Shown: one piece after another, positions 28,101-41,125 of the stretch
Numbering within the stretch: position 1 is the stretch's first letter
Layout of the letters: every line of letters starts with the position of its first letter
NCBI RefSeq assembly: GCF_964340395.1
Contig: NC_135550.1
Location: forward strand, 7,228,101-7,292,100
Length of the DNA stretch: 64,000 bases
From: Glandiceps talaboti
Lineage: Eukaryota > Hemichordata > Enteropneusta > Spengelidae
Direction of reading: 5' to 3'
The notes under the pieces: model-generated
What the model saw: only the letters and a program-made list of their open reading frames with translations
What the model was told of the DNA's origin: nothing
Database searches by the model: none
Program-made: the position numbers and the translations under genes

Positions 28101-31100
28101 CTTCGCATATTGTTATTTTTTGAGTGTCCATGCCAAATATTGAAGCATTAAATATTTAATGGCAATCCTTGTTTTTAAAAGCGGTTGCAAATTATTATGA
28201 AATTAGGGAGTGTGGTGCAGAGATTCAATTTTGCCACAAAATCGGATTTATTCTACGAAGAACATCAAATAGATACATAAGTACATGATGTTCTATATCG
28301 AAATGTTGATCGTCTCAAAATTAGTTTGTCTTGATGTCCATCAATGATTACCCGCAATGTCTATGTTCCAATCCTTTGTACAATTTCTGGCATTTCTGAC
28401 CTAATCTTTACTTGCTTGTGCCAATCTCTGTCTCTGCACATTATCCTAAACCGATGCTATTAGATTCTAGTGTGGTTTGAATGGGTTTTCTAGAAATTTG
28501 TTTATAATTGATTAGGCTAATTTGCATAATTATTCATTTCTACCTTACAGTTCATATTATTGTAACACGTGGTTCAATTTAGTGTCAAATGCAGCGGTAT
28601 TAGAGTCAAATGACCACTGAATTAATGTTGGACCATCAAATTCAATTTGCAATTGCTCACGTGGAACATATTATTTACTTTTCATTTTATTGTACACATA
28701 AGCATGTCTTTGTCTAGTCTAGTCCCTCTACCTCCACTCACCATGTTTAGAGACCACGTTGACATCCAGATATAGTCTTTGACATTTATTGGACAAGATT
28801 AGAATAGGAACATCCTCTGTTCATTTTTTGCGCGTCAAGTGAGTCTTTCCTGAAGAATCTGATCAATTAATAATCCATCCAATAGGCAAATAACCAGGAG
28901 AGAAATCTAGGAATAGCTAATCCATTATATTGATAACGGAATGTACCAATCAATCAATCGAGCAATTGATTATTTAACCGATCCATCAACTAACCAACCT
29001 AACCTTGCACAGAAATCTACTACCGACATATTTAAACCACTCGGAGTTTATCGTAGCCCAGAGAATTGGTTATCTGATTCGACATATTGGTTTATCAGAT
29101 GTTTTGGTGAATAACGAACGTCACAGTGTCAAGCCTACCTGATAAACAAATCTCTCTGCTCGGCTTATTGATGTAGTTCGGACATAGTTTCTCATGTAGT
29201 GGATATTTAGCCAAGGGAAATTAACAGCATTGGACGGAATCCGTGCTGTTAACTGCAGGACACATTTTTATGTCACCACGGGCAGGCTATACAATAAAAG
29301 GTGGGCTGCATGACACCCATGCCTGCTCCAGGATAATCATTTTATTTTTGTTTTTTAATAAAATACTTTAGGACAAATCAGAACCGAAAACTGTTGCTAT
29401 CAGCGGCATGCTTACTTCACAACGTTTCGTTACAACTTTACTATACAACATGACGGCAAAGCCTGTAAGCAGAGAATAAGGGTGGGTAAAACTCGGCAAT
29501 ATAGTCATACCAGTCGTGTGTTACTGGTTGTACATAGCTAATATCCACTAGCTTTGTTTTTTGTCGTCGCAAGCTCTTGGTTATACACTCGTACCAGTCT
29601 GCTAATTGTAAACCCTAATATATATATTTTATATAATTTTATTGACAGTATAAATGCATCAAATTTAAGAAAAAAAAACAGACAATGGGAAAATTATAAT
29701 AGGGGATACACTGCACGAAATTTATGTTGACTACAAATTTTAAGCCACACCGTCTTCTTTCCATTTAGAAATAATGACACCGGATAAAGCAATGCCAGTC
29801 AGCGCCCCCGGGCTTTTATCAATTAAATTTTCTATTTGTCTACTTTCACACAAACAGAATTATTTCATTTCGCATCGATTCCCTTTTCATCATATTATTA
29901 GCTTTGTATTCGTTATTACCGGCTCAGCTTACAGTGGAAAATGTTGACAAAAATAGAACCATATTCGCTATTGTAATACTACTGGAGGGATATGGAGTAG
30001 CTGCCAATCATCGCATTAAAGATAAAAATTAAAACATACATATTGCAAACATGGTTTTATTAGCTAGGATTCCACTAATCACTGAAAGTTATAAGGGAAT
30101 GAATATTTTGAAATATTGATGGCACGATACAGTAGGAGAAGGTGATATATGAATTATAAAGCCGTGAAGTGGATTTCTATAATGATTTCCTGTTTTAAAA
30201 AAAATAAAGTTTGGAGTGGCATTGTAAAATTGTTGCCCTTCCTAGGACACTATATGTGTTGTACAGAACCATTTGCAAATGTTCTAAATATTGACCGTGG
30301 TCATAGCCCAGTGACTGTGTAAGGCAATATATCCCCTCATCATAGATACTAGGTTCCGTTTTACAAAAAAACACCACATTAAGTGTACATCTAGAACTGT
30401 GGGTATTGTTCTCCCAACATTTTACAAACAGGAAAAGACAAACGTAGAGTTTTTTTGTCCTTCGTTGCCATAAGAGTAACATGAACGAATTCTTCGCAAG
30501 GTAAATCATCTAGAGGGACAAGGTACTCTCTAATACAAAAACAATTTTACCCTTCTCACCTCAAGTGTCAAAAGTTGACTATAAAACTATGAGACGATCA
30601 GAAAGTACAATAATATGTTACACAAATGTTTGGCACTACAGGGAATCTACAGAACTACTGAGATGGCGTAGAAGTCGATGACATCGTGAGGTTTTGGGGG
30701 CACGATGAAACATCGTCTGCCAGTGACATTTACAAGCGTCGTAAATTATTAACATATATACTGCAACTACGCGGTGTGTCCCTGTACACCTCTGAAAATT
30801 ACTTTGGTCGTCGTTACAGAATCATCCACTTTTTTTAAATCCCATGTTTACTCGGTGCTTCTCCATGGCGAATGAAGTCGACAGTGACAGATAAAAACAT
30901 ATAATATGACAGAACGTGTATGTACCATCGATCGCTGTTGCCAAATGTATGAAATATTTGGGCCAATTTCTGGTAATTATCTGATCACGTCTTTTCCCTC
31001 GTGGACCTAAACTGACAGTGGACCTATATTTAGATATATTACTAGGTATAAAATATCATTAGATGTCTTATCGTTCAATATAATTAGATTTGATGGTGTT

Positions 31101-31539
31101 ATTCACACAACCATTGTATATGCGAGCAGTCGACAGATGCGTCTGGCAGCTGTCCCCACCTTTTGTTTAAAGAAAGAGGAGAAAAATGAGGATAGAAGCT
31201 ATGATGATATTAAAGCAATGACACATGTAGATACCACAATCTATGTCAGAAATGAAAAATATGGACACAAAATAACACGAAATATTTCGGCGGGAAAAGT
31301 AATAGACCGGAACAGACGATATATTCTACTCACCTCCATGGTCTCACACATTCCATAACAGCCTGATACATAAATAACATGAGGACGACAGCCTTCTTTC
31401 ATCGCGGTGTGTTTCATATTTGTGTGCTTGTAACATTGTAAAGGATCATATCCAGCCGTTAACACGGACAAAAGTAGCAGCCAGCTGAGAAGGAAAGCCA
31501 CGGCACGGCGACAAAATGCTAGGACCATTATTCTCACTC
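24313..31539 (-). CDS. GPHB5: Gene B: divergent GPB5-like cystine-knot hormone paralogue
   Basis: Two coding exons, 31528..31334 and 24522..24313, join in phase 0 to give 134 aa. Intron position and phase are the same as in gene A. I chose the ATG at 31528; a longer reading would have to start at GTG. The signal peptide is about residues 1-26 (LLSWLLLLSVLTAG). Mature cysteines are at 32, 47, 57, 61, 81, 96, 112 and 114. ELPDCNRGVDP and the shared exon-2 opening VPxLxxPFKxSxHS mark it as a gene A relative. The two cysteines expected at about 117 and 124 are Pro and Tyr, so the determinant-loop disulfide of GPB5 is absent, and the tail continues to AGR. No N-glycosylation sequon is visible. A possible GTAAGC donor inside the tail leaves room for an unseen alternative 3' exon. 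The partner subunit and function are unknown. Confidence 0.85.
25119..25215. repeat. (TG)n with short CG stretch, in the gene B intron
   Basis: A TG run ends in a GCGCGCGCGTGCGTG segment. Confidence 0.95.
25327..25850. repeat. Diverged tandem repeat, period about 150 bp, four units
   Basis: Units begin near 25327, 25477, 25627 and 25775 with TTTGCATAATTAATG, followed by GTAATTAGGCTAT and ATATAATTTGGT blocks. It lies in the gene B intron. A single related TTTGCATAATTA segment occurs near 28520. Confidence 0.7.
25933..26535. repeat. 32-bp minisatellite, about 19 units
   Basis: The unit contains GCCCTTACAGAAGGCATTCA followed by GTTTAAATCTTT. Two positions vary between A and G among units, and the last units are degenerate. 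It lies in the gene B intron. Confidence 0.9.
27085..27890. repeat. Minisatellite of about 29 bp, roughly 26 diverged units
   Basis: The unit resembles GTACACCCCAACCCATGCAT followed by GTAGCTAGA. Copies vary by substitution and small indels. It is the third tandem array in the gene B intron. Confidence 0.85.
27900..31333. other. Unique part of the gene B intron
   Basis: No coding segment was recognised. It is AT-rich with A/T homopolymers. Confidence 0.5.
31334..31539 (-). CDS. GPHB5: Gene B exon with start codon (signal peptide and first four cysteines)
   Basis: The acceptor TCTTCTTCTAG lies 11 nt upstream of the ATG at 31528, repeating the gene A layout of a leader intron abutting the start codon. 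The exon ends in ATGGAG|GTGAGT, phase 0. It encodes 65 aa including EGC and CYGMCETME. Confidence 0.88.
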
Positions 31540-31962
31540 CTAGAAGAAGACAGATATAGTATGGAAATGGAAGTGAAATTTATATTTATATTTCGATCAT
31601 AATAGGATTGATACTGTTGACGTGTACAGGGTCTTAACATACTCGTATGTAACACAATAGGGCGTCTTCGGGGAAGTTCGAAGATATGATATTCATCAAA
31701 ATCAGTGACCTTTTGTGACGTAGGAAGTAGATTTCTAATGTAGCAATTTTCAATAAAGATTACAAGTAGAATTCAATTGGTGATTACAAACGGCAGCTGT
31801 TTGAAGACGATGATGATGATAATAATAATATCGATATTGACACTTCTGTTGCTGGGATAGGCAGTCGACTGATTGAACACGTTTACGCACGTACGCACGC
31901 GCTATCTATTTGCGTCATTTTTTGACCAAAATTGACGTCATTTTCGGAAGAGAAAGTTGTCT

Positions 31963-32150
31963 TTTTTTAATGATAATAATGATGTTAATTTTTATGTAAC
32001 GCATTCTCAAAGTGCTCAAAGCGCTTTACAATCATTACCCCTGGCACGGATCTATAGTAACACAACAGTCCTTTATACTTGCTCAACTCCCTGGGGAGCA
32101 TACAATCCATTGCAGCCTTTATAAGCGAATAGGACTAAGGATTTCACATT
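31963..32150. repeat. Probable dispersed repeat with TAATAATGATG border
   Basis: The block begins with a TAATGATAATAATGATG simple repeat and contains TCTCAAAGTGCTCAAAGCGC followed by a conserved-looking stretch with CTCCCTGGGGAGC. Its style is that of the 3' part of a dispersed retroelement common in invertebrate genomes. No second copy lies in this window, so the call rests on recognition only. Confidence 0.35.
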
Positions 32151-33169
32151 GTAACCATTTTTTTATTTTTTTATTTTTTTAATACTTTTTTTCTCATTAT
32201 TTGTGGCTAAGTCGACATGGGTTATCAAATTCTATTATTTGAACTGTTATGTAACGGATAAATGAATCTCAAGATTAATTCGCTCATTATTTTTCGAAAG
32301 GCTGTCAAGTTTGTAACATCATGCCGATGTTACACAATATGTTAAAGTTCAACTTAAAAGCAAGCAGTGATTTCCGAATCAGCAAACTTTTCGTAATTGT
32401 CACGTGCGTATTATTCAATGTTTGGAGTTATTTAGTTTGTCAGTTTCCACAGCAACAAATCTCTTTCTCTGGGATACCAAGTTGAAGTTGTGGAATGTGC
32501 TTCTATTTTTAAAACGACGATTATGTCGAGTCAACACAACCCGATTACTAGCAGTTTATTTTTACAACTTGTGACGTAGCAGAGGACGTATAGCTAGCGA
32601 GGCTACCTGTTGATTCGACACGGTGTTTCTCTAATATGGTCATCTCTTTCGTTCTCTTTGATATGCCGGTCTTATACTAGAGACTCGTTAACTTTACGAC
32701 GGCCGTAAAATCTGAAATATTTATCAGATAGTCACTTCTTCCATTTTAGTACTAGAACAGACGGTCCACATGTACATGATGTACGGAGGGGGTGTCATAC
32801 ATGTCGTCATTTTCACGCCAAAGTTAAGTGGGTGGCATACTAACGATGCATACTTGCGTAAATAAAGACGCTAATTATATCGTGGGTTGATGTAAAATTG
32901 AAGAGTCCTGTGAGATTATGAAGCGAAAACGATCAACATGTACGATAAACCATAGACCCTACACATTGTGTTTTTGTGTCTTACTTCAAATAGCGCATAT
33001 TGAATGTAAGCTGAACTCGATGGGTTTTAGATTAACTTTATGTCACACTTCAAAGGAAAAGTTTTAACTGTCACAATTTTCCAACATGACAAGTGAAGTT
33101 ATGTTTACTCATCAAATCATTATGTGTTATGTGTTAAAAGGCAAGAGTTCATTTGAAAGTAATTTTTAC

Positions 33170-33575
33170 TAGATTTTAAGGCGGTAAATGGTAAAGCACC
33201 TTTGTATATCTAGGATTTGTTCACACGTACCAACAATTCTCGTTACAATTTACGTAACGACTGTAGTCAAAATCTTGTTGTACCTCGACCATATAATATA
33301 GTAAATGACAGACCGCTTACCATTTGTGGACCAAAGCTATTGAACTCAATTCCTAGAGAACTAAGGCTGATCGCTGACATTGAACTTTTTAAAGGTGAAC
33401 TAAAAACTCATCTTTTCAAACAACGTTATAAACTGCATTGATGCATTACATGTGCGGTTTTACTAAGTTGTCATTTTAGCCATGTTGTAACCAGTTTCTT
33501 GTTTTTAGCTCACTCTTTGCTTGATTGTTTCAACGCTTTAGAAAATAAATACACCTTTAACTTTAAACTTTATGT
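33170..33575 (+). pseudogene. 5'-truncated LINE, C-terminal tail and 3' UTR
   Basis: The frame reads VNGKAPLYI, a stop, then DLFTRTNNSRYNLRN, GPKLLNSIPRELR and FKGELKTHLFKQRY. This is the classic C-terminal tail of jockey/CR1/RTE-like polymerases (xYxLRN, GPxLWNSLPxExR, FKxxLKTHLF). The 3' end is an A/T-rich stretch with an AATAAA-like sequence. It is inactive. Confidence 0.75.
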
Positions 33576-33999
33576 GTTGAATGTGTGTATTGTAACCTGC
33601 GATCGCTAAATCGCTAAATCGATGATTGGTTTGTAATTTATGTGAGTCATTGTGACTATATGAGTAAAGTTTCCCCTCAAAACAATGTGAAATCACGGAC
33701 CACGCAGCATAAGGCGATAGGCATCTCGGTATCGGTATTGTCCTGTTTTTACATGAGAATATGCTAAATGTCTCTAGAACATTTTAAGGGTGTTAGGTTC
33801 ATATTTTAGAAGATTACTAACCATTATGTGTTTAAGAAGGAAACACATATCGAATCATCTCGTTTCACACACCGAGTTGCACGTACGCAAAATGCCGTTA
33901 CGTAATTAATAAAGTCACGTGACCTTTAAGATAGTTTGTAGCATGTTATATCTTGCCCGTGTATAAATCGATATCGCCACTAACCCAGTTAATGTCAAA

Positions 34000-36900
34000 A
34001 TTGATAAATTTTACTCGTCTTAGCCAGAAATGAACATAGTGATATGGAGATAAGGAAATTGACCTAAACGGTCACCAGTTACTGTATTGATGAAATAAGG
34101 TTGTTATTTCGTTTATTTGATAAGATGTAGTTGAACTTTGAACTGCGGATCAATTACTACATGTTAGAGCAAACACGGATAATGTATGTGAAATGTACAT
34201 TAACTATTGCAACACTTCACAGAATGTAACTAAGACATAGGAAAATGTGACATCGTGAAAGAATATTCGTATATTCCTACTCGCCCAGCCCGCGTACTTT
34301 ACAATTATTACATCCTTTGATAGCTCACCGTCGTCTTATCTAAGACAGGTGTGGTCGAAAGGTATTAGTTGTACAGGTGAAAATACCATTTAGACGAAAA
34401 GTAAGCTAGTTTCCCCGCAAACAGTAATAACTGGATAGCAACCGAAGGAAAAAAAACTCGGTATTTTTTGTGTTCATATCTTACCTTACTAGCACCCCGG
34501 AAAACAGGCATTAATGATATACACACACTAGTACTGTCTCTCGTCTTCGTTATCTTCTCCAAGAATGCTGTAGTAATTAATCTATATGATAGAAAGTCGA
34601 TTCAAGGTTGGTGGGATTTCCTACACGTGTCAACGTCCCTTGGTACTCTGTTGACCCGGCCAATAGTCAACAGTGTAAGTCACTTACAACATACATTGTT
34701 TGCAAAGTGGGTTAGTCCACTTAGTGCGTGGGATATTTCAGCCACAGATACAAATTGATGTGCGGCTATAAAATAAAGATGTTTAATTGGCGTGCTGTCT
34801 TCAGACGTTTAATCTGATTTAAGATTAGATCGGATAAATAAATCCTAAGAAATTACATCCAGATCGGTGCTTTCTGTGACGTCATAGAAGGTTTGTAACT
34901 TTATCTCTGAGAGTTAAAGTGAATATGTTCAAGGACCAATGATCGCGTGCCGGAACAAATGTTTGCACGCGAGCGCAACTTGTTTAGAGCGTTGCCATGG
35001 CTCCTTTCTTTGGAGAAACGCGCTAGAATCGGAAGTTGTGAAACCAAAGCATCGGATGCTGACTGTTTTCCGGACGGCTTGATTTTAATGACAAACACTA
35101 CCTTGTGTATTGTGTATTACGTACATTTGTTTATTATACAAGGGTGACGTCACATTTCTCTAAAATGCATCCGGAGATAACCATACATTCATCTCAAACT
35201 TCAGACACCCTGAACTTCAAACATAAGGAGTGCCTGTGCACACAATAGTATTGACGTTGACCGAGACGCAGCGAATGATTCATGAATATAACAAAACAGA
35301 AACCATCACGATGACTCGTCACATTGAACTCAAAACTTTCTAGTTTCGTTTGTACTTTAGTCAAACTCAGGTGGGATTAGGTGAGAAATTTGGCAACCAC
35401 ACTGAATCTACTCAGGTTCGTTTTCATTATTAGACAAACAGAAGATTAATGGCTGTGTATTAGTCATCGCTACTTTACGGACAATAATTTTGTTAACGGT
35501 GGTTTATCTTTTATGTCTGAATAATGCAATAACACTCGGCGGGTACCACTGATAGGATACACACACTGCACATCATTTATCTTCGTAATACGTATCGGTT
35601 GTGACAGTTACTGTTCAATATCAATTTAATAACGAACCGATGAGTTTCAGCACGTTTACCAGTTGACTTGAGGTTCATGTTAAGTATTTCATTTCAAACA
35701 CGTGGCTTCAATCAAAGTTCCTTTATTAGCAGAAGAACAATCAAGTCACCTCAAATTACCCTCGCGCTCTTATTAGAATCGTATAGTGTTTTATATGCCA
35801 AGCATACTTTACCATATGTTGTCTTGTCTTCAATTTCTTTTTATTACACATCGACTTTAAAAGTGTAAGAGAAAAAAAATAAATGGCGTTTAATTTTTAC
35901 GATTAGTACGATGCGAGGGTGGGACGGGGGGGGGGGTTAATGAAAATTATTTAATGCCAACATTTAATGAAAAATAATAGATTAGAAGACGCAGTTATTA
36001 AAGACTGCTGTCTTGTGATAAGAATATATACAGGTAGTCGGTAAAATCAAGGTGATCTCTAGCGCTGAAAAGGAAAGGTTAAATATATATAAAAACGCTA
36101 ACATGACAGATCAAACACTGTTTGGAGCGAAACATCACGAAGCTAATGAAAAATAACTGCTATCGATTAACAAGACATGACAAAGAATGAAATGTTAGGG
36201 AGGGGGGAGGGGGGTCGTGGTAAACTAATTGACAAAGCCATAATTGTGACGATGAAAATGTAAAGGATATAAAACTAGGGTCATTTCAACTTGATCAATA
36301 TGTGTACAGGGCTGTTTGATAACACGACACGTTCTGGATGTTCACTATTTATCGACGGTGGTTAGTGCGAGGCTTTCAGATTGAACAGTAGGGGGGGGGG
36401 GGGTGGGATTGGTTATTACTCCTCGCATAAACGACAATATTAATCTTGCAAGAAATAAAAGACGATATAGTTGACTGGTCATCAATTATTTTTGATGTCA
36501 GACTTCCGGAAAAGATTCATCTTTGTTTACTCTCCACGACTAACGGGTTTGTAGGATCGATCCGATACGTTTAACCCCGTCTTTGTGACGTCATCATGAA
36601 GAAAAACAGTCAATACGTACACGTCAGGTCATGTATTTAATGCAGAAACGATAATCTGTCCGTCAATCCGGCAAACAAGCTATACAGTTCTGGTCTCGGT
36701 GGAATGCAACAAAAAATTATATATATAAAAATACACCATTAAGAGTAGTTTGATAACATTTGGTAGTTTTTTTTTGTTTGTTTGATGAGGATCATTTGCT
36801 ACTGATGGACTATCTAAGTTAAGACATTGACACGGTTCGATTGCAATGCATAAATGTATGAATGTAGACAGGTGATTCCGTTATCACAGTCATATTTGTA

Positions 36901-37000
36901 ATCTCTCCGATTACTCTATTGATTTGTAACGATCACGATTTTTAATGTCAGCCATGAACCAACCACATTAATTGGTTACAGACTGTGACGTCATGCCACC
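34000..37000. other. No gene seen
   Basis: Unique AT-rich sequence with isolated poly-G runs (35.93, 36.20 and 36.39 kb). Open frames lack any recognisable domain. Confidence 0.55.
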
Positions 37001-37140
37001 TCATCTCTAACTACCAAAAAAAAAAGATTTAAAAATGGACTTTTTTTATTCGTATCAACTTTGTTACAAAAAGTTGTAGTCTTACAAAGTAGGAATGCTA
37101 GCTTTAACCAATGTACCTATTAGATCAATCATATCCATTA

Positions 37141-37226
37141 TGTACGAAAGCCGGCAAGGGACTTCAGACTCCTGAGATTTTGACCCAGAAGAATAAAGTC
37201 TGAAGTCTCTTCCCGGCTTTCGTACA
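37141..37226. repeat. Long hairpin: 30-bp inverted repeat with 26-nt loop
   Basis: 37141-37170 (starting TGTACGAAAGCCGG) pairs with 37197-37226 (ending CCGGCTTTCGTACA) with two mismatches. No target duplication was recognised at the ends. Confidence 0.75.
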
Positions 37227-37603
37227 CGTGGGGTTTAATTTTTTGTTATTTTCTCACTTCACGTGCCTAACCCCCTTTACACGTTCGAAAAAAAAAATCG
37301 TGCTAGTCGGAGGTCGTTATATTTCCCGTTCCTTTTTTTGTGTATTAACGGCCATGGTATTATGGAGCCATTAGGCTCGACTATGATGGATTTTTCCATT
37401 ATTTTGATTTAGCTTTTAGACTTAATGCTCCAAAGAAAGAAAGTAAATTAGGTAAATCAAATAAATTGATTAGTTCCCAACGTTTGAATAAGGTCTCTTT
37501 AATCGTGCTGTAGTTTCAGGATAAAGAGGGAAATATCTTAATGTTAATTCATGAAATGTTCTCCAGCTCGCACGTGTTTCTCCGTATTATGCTCTGTTCT
37601 GTT

Positions 37604-38484
37604 CTATTCTATTCTATTCTATTCTATTCTATTCTATTCTATTCTATTCTATTCTATTCTATTCTATTCTATTCTATTCTATTCTATTCCGTCTATCAAT
37701 TGTATTGTATTGTATTGTATTGTATTGTATTGTATTGTATTGTATTGTATTGTATTGTATTGTATTGTATTGTATTGTATTGTATTGTATTGTATTGTAT
37801 TGTATTGTATTGTATTGTATTGTATTGTATTGTATTGTATTGTATTGTAATGGCTATCAAACGAGAATTGTGCCAATTTGTCCCTTCATTACTTTGCCAC
37901 AGCATTGAATAGATGGGAAACAATTTAAAATGGTCGTGCTGACTCGTGCACAGCATTTGAATCAGTATTGTATTGTATTGTATTGTATTGTATTGCGTTG
38001 CGTTGCGTTGCGTTGCGTTGCGTTGCGTTGCGTTGCGTTGCGTTGCATTGCATTGTATTGTATTGTATTGCATTGCATTGTATTGTATTGTATTGTATTG
38101 AATTGTATTGTATTGTAATGGCTATCAAACAAGAATTGTGCCAATTTGTCCCTTCATTACTTTACCACAGCATCGAATAGATGGGAAACAATTTAAAATG
38201 GTCGTGCTGACTCGTGCACAGCATTAGAATCAGTATTGTATTGTATTGTATTGTATTGTATTGTATTGTATTGTATTGTATTGTATTGTATTGTATTGTA
38301 TTGTGTTGTGTTGCGTTGCGTTGCGTTGCGTTGCGTTGCGTTGCGTTGCGTTGCATTGCATTGCATTGTATTGTATTGTATTGTATTGTATTGTATTGTA
38401 TTGTATTGTATTGTATTGTATTGTATTGTATTGTATTGTATCGTATTGTATTGTATTGTATTGTATCGTATTGTATTGTATTGT
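37604..38484. repeat. Pentanucleotide satellite with duplicated 117-bp linker
   Basis: (TATTC)n at 37604-37690 gives way to (TATTG)n to 37848, then a 117-bp unique linker (37849-37965), a TATTG/CGTTG/CATTG array, the linker again (38117-38233), and a third TATTG/CGTTG array to 38484. The two linkers differ at about four positions. Confidence 0.9.
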
Positions 38485-39711
38485 CCAGACAGAACACTTG
38501 GAAATAAATGACTTTTCTGAGTTGTTTACGACTAAATTATGTACACTATTTCAATGCTATTTCACTTTCATTGACAACATTCGATATGTTCAAGTTCCAA
38601 AGTGAAGTTGTTTTCTTTATCCTCTTGGCAGCTACTTTCTTCTCCATGGTCTATGCTTAAACAGAACAGCCTCAACTATTTGTGAAAAGTATCGTTGGTA
38701 TTATTGAGTGTGAAATAGTCGTTAAACTTAAACATCAAAATTAAATTAATCTATATTTTCAGAAAAAAATTAAGACAAACAGACAGAACCACTTTGGCCT
38801 AGACATTGATATGGAAAAATGAATCATAATATATTGAAATATTAGGTAACGCTGACCCCCTCCCCCTCGTCACCAGTACTAATGGGGCTTTGAATGACGT
38901 CATCAAATTGCCAAACACATTAACAAAGTCAACGTCATATAGCGTGCCCTTTAACGTACTCACTTCTGAGAACATTTGGGGGCAGCATTTATTTTATGAT
39001 ATATCTCCCAGAAAAGTGATAATCCCTTTGAATATTTGGACCAACATTGGGGATGAATTATAGTAGCGTGTGTCACTACAGATCATCACTAAACACAAAG
39101 AGGAGGTAGAAATTTCTCGTGCACATCTACATCAAATTCACCTCGACCAAATCAATTATTGTATTTGAATAGTAATGTAGTCATCAAAGACGTGGTCATC
39201 CAAAGTGAATGAAAAAATCTGCATTTTGATCAGCATAGATTCAAACGAATAAAGGTGCGATTTGTGGCAAATTGTGCTTTATTGCGGACACGCTACAAAG
39301 TAAGTATGTTGCAATCACGTGATCCGAGATTTTTACGACATGGACGGTTTCATTTCCTACAGGGAACAGTTGTCATGTAGTATTTCAATGGTCGTTAGTG
39401 TGTCTGCCACCGTCGTAACATACTGTCCCCCCGACGGTAATCATTGCAAGTCATCCGTGGTCATGTTTTTCGATGGTGGAAAAATGAGTAAAAAAATCAC
39501 AGGCTTGAGATAATGTTGAGAGTCGACTTTCCAAAACACGCAAACCAGCCGTGGTTTATTTAAATTTGTTAAATACAGTTACTGACCTTGCGAAGGTCAG
39601 CAAAATAATGACCGGTTAGATGAAATACTTGTAGGCGGTAGACAGATGGACAAAGTCAACCCGTTTGTAATACTGTGTTGGGAAAAATAAAACATTCAGA
39701 GACGTAATTAA

Positions 39712-39781
<70 letters not shown>

Positions 39782-39800
39782 CTCCCTCCCCCTCCCTCCC
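39712..39800. repeat. (CTGT)n microsatellite
   Basis: About 16 CTGT units followed by a CCCTCC-rich pyrimidine stretch. Confidence 0.95.
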
Positions 39801-40899
39801 TCCCCATTTGATATGTTTTGATGTTAGTATTCAAATATTTGAATCACCTACAAAAACATGTAAGGCCATGCAACGACTACACCATAGTGTAATTGTTATC
39901 TAGATCCTATAACGGCGTGTACGTAACATTGAGAACGAAATCGATTGAGAACAAATGTTATAGTTCAGCGTCAACATTGACGCTTTAGTACACCCACAAA
40001 TGTTGTTACAAACACGTGCACGATTACATTGGACATCCTTTAACGATTAGCGATATTTTATGGAGACGGAAATATAGGTTTGCGGTGAGATGAAAAAAAT
40101 CATCATAGTCTAATCATCGACTGTTGTCTCTTCTCCCAGTACCCCAGTCGATTTAGAGTCAATGTTTATGATAGATATACAGCGCAAGATGGCCATTAAC
40201 GTAATCGGACTTTATGCAACAAGATGGTTATCGTCGGCGTTAACGACAAATAAAACACTTTAGACACTAATATTTTATGGCTGAAATAGTGTTTGTCTAT
40301 ATCAAGAATCGTCACTTTGCCCGAATATCCGGTCACGGATAGAAAAAGTGCTGGTGTGATGCGAATAGCCCTATCGCAGTACCACATCATTTCCGTAATG
40401 TGACTCGAGATGGCGCAATTCTATCGCAGTTGTTGCGGTATGACTTGTACTACACATATACAGACTGGATAATGGGACATAAATAAAAATCGACATTTTT
40501 ACTTTGATCACGAATAATATTACCCTTCTCTGATTTCGTTGTTCTATAATTTCTGTCTTAGTTTGCTCACAAGGTAGGTCGGGTGGGTGTGGTCCCTGGG
40601 GGTCGGGTGGGTGTGTGGTCCTGGGGGGCGGGTGTACTGTGGTATGATAAATAGCCAAGTTGCCGCGTATCTTTCCAAGAAAAAAGTACCTAAGAAATAA
40701 TCATTGAACATCTTTTCTCATCATTTGTCAGTAAAAAATTACCATTTGAAAAACTAAAAACGTTGGCCTACGCTAGTAGGTTATAGCGCCCACTATAGTT
40801 GATATTAATGTGAGTCTAGCAAACTGGGAAATGGACTCTTGAACTATAAACTTTTATGCTCACAATTACATCGCAAATTTGACAATGTAGTAATTCAGT

Positions 40900-40921
40900 C
40901 AGTAAATAGCTAGATCACTTT

Positions 40922-40997
<76 letters not shown>

Positions 40998-41125
40998 GTC
41001 AGTCAGTCAGTCAGTCAGTAAATAGCTAGATCACTTAATTAATCAATCAATCAATCAATCAATCAACCAATCAAGCAATCAATCAATCAATCAGTCAATC
41101 AGTCAGTCAGTCAGTCAGTCAGTAA
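40900..41125. repeat. Duplicated (AATC)n-(CAGT)n block
   Basis: AGTAAATAGCTAGATCACTT followed by AATC units and then CAGT units occurs twice in tandem, so the whole compound unit was duplicated. Confidence 0.9.

Noticed and set aside
37541-38605. Open frames rich in IVLYC, CVALR or TIQYN
   Set aside because: They are pentanucleotide satellite read in several frames on both strands; there is no coding signal outside the array.
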